Shown here: piece after piece, positions 6,233 through 9,599 of the stretch
How the letters are laid out: every line of letters begins with the position of its first letter
Position numbering within the stretch: the first letter of the stretch is position 1
Assembly: GCA_002398875.1 (NCBI GenBank)
Contig: DHCC01000037.1
Coordinates: 1-9,599 of the forward strand
Reading direction: 5' to 3'
DNA length: 9,599 bases
DNA from: Bacteroidales bacterium UBA4912
GTDB lineage: Bacteria > Bacteroidota > Bacteroidia > Bacteroidales > Dysgonomonadaceae
The notes under the pieces: generated by a model
Told to the model about the DNA's origin: nothing
Seen by the model: only the letters and a program-made list of their open reading frames with translations
Database searches by the model: none
Translations under genes and position numbers: made by a program

Positions 6233-9200
6233 TTAGAAATAAATGTTTAACCCTACTGTAAACATACGGTTTGGTGGGTAGGCAGCACCTTCACCTCCTC
6301 CGCGTTCCGGGTCCCAAAGATTAAACTTACTGAATGTAAGCAGATTAATAGCAGATAAATAAATCCTCAAATTACTAACATAAAACGACTCTGTAATATT
6401 TCGCGGTATAGTATACCCCAGTTCAGCATTTTTTAATCGTAAAAAACTGGCATCGTGCATTCTATAAGTAGAGTTACGATTATTATTTTGATTATTCTGC
6501 TGATCCAGACGAGGATATTTAGCATTAGGATCAGGGTTATTTTCTGTCCAGCGTTTGTAATAAACATCTTCATTTATTGCTGCACGGGTTAAACTTCCGG
6601 AAGTAAAACCATATATTGAACCCCCGCTTACAAATAGTGATGTGCGCCCTATTCCCTGGAAAAACACAGAAGCATCGAATCCTCTATATTGTGCGTTTAA
6701 CCCAAATCCGTAATTAATCTGTGGTGTAGATGGATATCCTATAGCTATTTCATCAGAAACATCTACCACACCATCTCCGTTCACATCTAAATATTTTATA
6801 TCACCCGGACGAACAGTACCAAAATCTTGCCTTGGGCTGTTGTCAATCTCTTCCTGGCTTTCAAACAACCCCAAAGCAATCAGGCCAAATGGCTGACCAA
6901 ACGGTTTATCAATACGGTTACGATATTTATAATTCCAATCTGGTTCATCGTTATCAACGATAATATTTTGAGAATAGGTAAAGTTACCTAATGCTGATAA
7001 ATGTACTTCATTAATTTTACGATTAAATTGCAATGAAGCATCAAATCCCTGATTTTCCATTTTTCCTACGTTCACCCATGGCGTAGTTGATAACCCCACC
7101 AATCCCGCAAGACCAGCACGCTGCATGAAAATTCCTTCACGCTTCTCATGAAAATAATCACCTTCAATACGCAATGAGTTAAACAATGAAATTTCAGCAC
7201 CCAGGTTGAACTTGTAAGCTTTCTCCCAGCTCACCATCGTATTAGACGGTTCGCCCATCCTTATACGCCCGGGAGCGTATTGACCGGTACTCCCAAAACT
7301 ATAGTTATTTCCTTCCGATACTATTGTCTCTTCATATATAAAACGTCGTCCACCACCAATCTGATCATTTCCGACTAATCCATAAGAAGATTTTAGCTTG
7401 AAAACATCAACAATATGGTTTATTGGTTCCCAAAATTCTTCGTTCGAAACTAAATAACCTAAAGCACCTGCAGGGAAAAATCCGAAGCGGTGTCCTCTGG
7501 CAAAATTTTCACTACCATTATATCCCATATTAAATTCAGCGAAATATGTATCGTCCAATGAATAGGTTACTCTACCTGCAATACCCTGTGTACGATAGGG
7601 CAAGCTTCCCAATCCATCACCGGCATTTAATAAATTTGTCTGTTTCTGGTTATATAGAAGTAGTGCGCCAAGGCGGTGTTTACCTGCATAAACCTTATCG
7701 TAATTGACAGAACCTTCCAGATAATAGGTACGGCGTCCATCAAGACTTCTGTCATAACCTAAGGCTTCACCTCCCCTGTTGGTCTCGTTATACTCTATTT
7801 CACCATCCTCATTACGTCCTGTAGCCAGCCATTGCTGGGGATTAAATCCACGAGTTATGGTACCTGAATTATATGCATCCCATGAAAATTTGATATTGGC
7901 TTTAAGTCCAGGTGTAATCATTTCACTAAAATCCTGTGTAATACCGATCAGCGACTGGGCAGAGTTCCAGTAATCATTTGCATATCCCGATTGCATAAGC
8001 AGATTATAGGGGTTATATCCCGAACCTGACTGTGGTCCAGAGAATCTTCCATCGGAATAGCGATCGGGAAATGCATTAGGAGAAGTTGCAAACGCATAGT
8101 ACCAGATATCACTCATACTATGCCCCGGCCTACGTCGTGTTTCATACACATTGGCCAGATTCACATTAAGTATGGTGCTTGAACTTAGATTCAAATCGAT
8201 GTTTGAACGAAAATTGATTTTCCTATATTTCAACGATGAATCATATGTATTTTCCTGCTCTGTTTTAAAAATTGAACCTTCTTCGTAAAGAGATCCTGCA
8301 ATATAATATCTTGCAAGGCTTCCGCCTCCAGAAATATTTATATTTGCCCGGGTATTGTGAGCAAAATCATTATATAAGCTCTCTATCCAGTTTACATTTG
8401 GATACAGATCCGGATCTGAACCTGTGCGATATTTCTCAAGAACATCAGCTGTATAATAACTACTATTTGATGCCTCATTATACATTTCACCAAATTGAAC
8501 GGAATTTGCCATTTTTGGCAATTGGGTGGGACCAGTCATACCCTGTTCAACCCTTAAGTTAATACGAGGCCGACCTTCTTTTCCACTTCGCGTAGTAATT
8601 ATAATAACACCATTTGCACCTCTAACACCATAAACAGCAGTGGCTGTAGCATCTTTAAGTACCGAGAAAGATTCAATATCTTCCGGATCTACTAAATCAA
8701 GACTGCGCTCAATTCCATCAACCAAAACCAAGGGATTTTTATTTGCACCAAATGTAGATATCCCTCGTATATAAAATTCAGATCCTGCTCCCGGTTCACC
8801 TGAACGGGTTACAGATACAACTCCTGCCAGGCGGCCGGCAAGTATATTACTAATTTTACTGGATGGTACTTTTAGTTCATCAACACTTATTGTACTTATG
8901 GCACCAATCACACTTTCCTTGGTTTGTGTACCGTAACCAACAACCACAACCTCATCCAATGTTTGTTCCGATGGGGTCAGCTTGATGATACCTAAATCAG
9001 TGCGATTTCCCACTTCTACCGTTAAATCGTTATATCCAATGAAGGATATAATTAGCACGGTGGAATTATCTGTAACAGGAATTGAGAAATTTCCATCTAT
9101 ATCGGTTACGGTACCTCGGGAACTTTCTCTGATCCATATATTTGCTCCAATAACGGTCTCTTGAGTATTAGCATCGATTACCTGACCGACAACATTTCGT

Positions 9201-9599
9201 CTTGTGGGTTGCTGCATCATATTCATGTTGCTTCCTGAAGAAGCCTTGCGTGTAACTATCACATTATTTCCTCTGACCGCGATATGATATCCTGCAAAAA
9301 TTATTTTAGCAACATCTTCAATAGATTCGTTTATTGCATTCAAAGTAACTTTTTGCGAAACGTCCACATCATTATTATTATACACAAATTTGTAATTTGT
9401 CTGCTTTTCAACAGCTTTTACAGCCTCAATAATTGTGGTATTATTGAGTTTAAGATCTATCAGCTCGTTCTGTGCTATGGCTTTTGCCTGTGATGTCATG
9501 ATAAATAAAAACAAACTGATGAATAATACGGAAATTCGTAAGTAATTCGTTAATTTACCAAAATAAAATGATGAATCATTCTGCTTTTGTATGTTCAAC
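6233..9599 (-). CDS. SusC/RagA-like TonB-dependent transporter with N-terminal STN domain; start at or beyond the right edge
   Basis: The outer-membrane channel of the SusCD pair, 1121 residues if read from the TTG at 9598. The frame is open to the last base, so the true start may lie outside the window. A signal peptide (core about 20-38, ending near AKAIAQ) is preceded by an unusually long polar stretch, as is common in SusC proteins. Domains in order: STN (about 44-105, LKLNNTTIIEAVKAVEKQ); carboxypeptidase-regulatory-like beta-sandwich (about 134-210, VVGQVIDANTQETVIGANI); TonB box region (LDEVVVVGYG, 214-223); plug (about 225-340) ending in the SusC signature YGVRGANGVIIITTR; then the 22-strand type barrel, ending in FTVGLNIYF with the C-terminal aromatic needed for BAM assembly. 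A calcium-loop-like DVNGDGVVDVSDE sits at 938-950, a frequent SusC feature. It imports large oligomers using TonB/ExbBD energy. The STN domain is known in related transporters to contact FecR-type anti-sigma factors, implying signalling as well as transport. Confidence 0.96.
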   Translation of the reverse strand, partial: LNIQKQNDSSFYFGKLTNYLRISVLFISLFLFIMTSQAKAIAQNELIDLKLNNTTIIEAVKAVEKQTNYKFVYNNNDVDVSQKVTLNAINESIEDVAKIIFAGYHIAVRGNNVIVTRKASSGSNMNMMQQPTRRNVVGQVIDANTQETVIGANIWIRESSRGTVTDIDGNFSIPVTDNSTVLIISFIGYNDLTVEVGNRTDLGIIKLTPSEQTLDEVVVVGYGTQTKESVIGAISTISVDELKVPSSKISNILAGRLAGVVSVTRSGEPGAGSEFYIRGISTFGANKNPLVLVDGIERSLDLVDPEDIESFSVLKDATATAVYGVRGANGVIIITTRSGKEGRPRINLRVEQGMTGPTQLPKMANSVQFGEMYNEASNSSYYTADVLEKYRTGSDPDLYPNVNWIESLYNDFAHNTRANINISGGGSLARYYIAGSLYEEGSIFKTEQENTYDSSLKYRKINFRSNIDLNLSSSTILNVNLANVYETRRRPGHSMSDIWYYAFATSPNAFPDRYSDGRFSGPQSGSGYNPYNLLMQSGYANDYWNSAQSLIGITQDFSEMITPGLKANIKFSWDAYNSGTITRGFNPQQWLATGRNEDGEIEYNETNRGGEALGYDRSLDGRRTYYLEGSVNYDKVYAGKHRLGALLLYNQKQTNLLNAGDGLGSLPYRTQGIAGRVTYSLDDTYFAEFNMGYNGSENFARGHRFGFFPAGALGYLVSNEEFWEPINHIVDVFKLKSSYGLVGNDQIGGGRRFIYEETIVSEGNNYSFGSTGQYAPGRIRMGEPSNTMVSWEKAYKFNLGAEISLFNSLRIEGDYFHEKREGIFMQRAGLAGLVGLSTTPWVNVGKMENQGFDASLQFNRKINEVHLSALGNFTYSQNIIVDNDEPDWNYKYRNRIDKPFGQPFGLIALGLFESQEEIDNSPRQDFGTVRPGDIKYLDVNGDGVVDVSDEIAIGYPSTPQINYGFGLNAQYRGFDASVFFQGIGRTSLFVSGGSIYGFTSGSLTRAAINEDVYYKRWTENNPDPNAKYPRLDQQNNQNNNRNSTYRMHDASFLRLKNAELGYTIPRNITESFYVSNLRIYLSAINLLTFSKFNLWDPERGGGEGAAYPPNRMFTVGLNIYF

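Noticed and set aside
8272..8562. 96-residue plus-strand open frame inside the SusC-like gene, and similar ones at 7779-7973, 8982-9164 and 9284-9493
   Set aside because: All are antisense to conserved plug, barrel, STN or signal-peptide coding sequence.

Overview
The window reads as most of a Bacteroidota (probably Bacteroidales) polysaccharide utilisation locus (PUL). All five genes lie on the minus strand and are transcribed right to left. The assignment to this phylum rests on a SusC/SusD outer-membrane pair, a DUF1735/discoidin lipoprotein, a BACON-domain lipoprotein, AT-rich intergenic DNA with A-rich rather than Shine-Dalgarno leaders, and a candidate promoter of the Bacteroides TTTG / TAnnTTTG type. 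Genus cannot be told from the sequence alone.

Layout in order of transcription: (1) 9599-6233, a SusC-like TonB-dependent transporter with an N-terminal STN signalling domain, open to the right edge so its true start may lie outside; (2) 6213-4369, its SusD-like lipoprotein partner; (3) 4356-3031, a lipoprotein with two DUF1735-type domains and a C-terminal F5/8 type C (CBM32-like) domain, probably a surface glycan-binding protein; (4) a 222-bp gap, the only sizeable intergenic region, holding a 32-bp perfect palindrome, a separate 12-bp perfect inverted repeat and a candidate promoter; (5) 2808-763, a secreted M60-like (enhancin/mucinase family) zinc peptidase with an intact HExxH...E site; (6) 723 to the left edge, a lipoprotein with two BACON domains and the beginning of what looks like a discoidin domain, cut off by the window.

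Working model (inference): the system captures glycoproteins, mucin-like O-glycoproteins being the best-supported class because M60-like peptidases cleave O-glycosylated proteins. Surface lipoproteins 3 and 5 bind the glycan, the M60 enzyme cuts the glycoprotein backbone, and SusCD imports released glycopeptides or glycans. No glycoside hydrolase is present in the window. The STN domain on the transporter suggests control by an ECF sigma/FecR-type anti-sigma pair, which would be expected just beyond the right edge. The 222-bp gap probably uncouples expression of the peptidase half from the SusCD half.

The families are all known. The least ordinary parts are the two nested symmetrical elements between the binding and peptidase modules, the lack of a lipid anchor on the M60 enzyme, and the separation of the BACON/CBM part from the M60 catalytic part into different genes. 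I saw no tRNA, rRNA, CRISPR array or insertion sequence.
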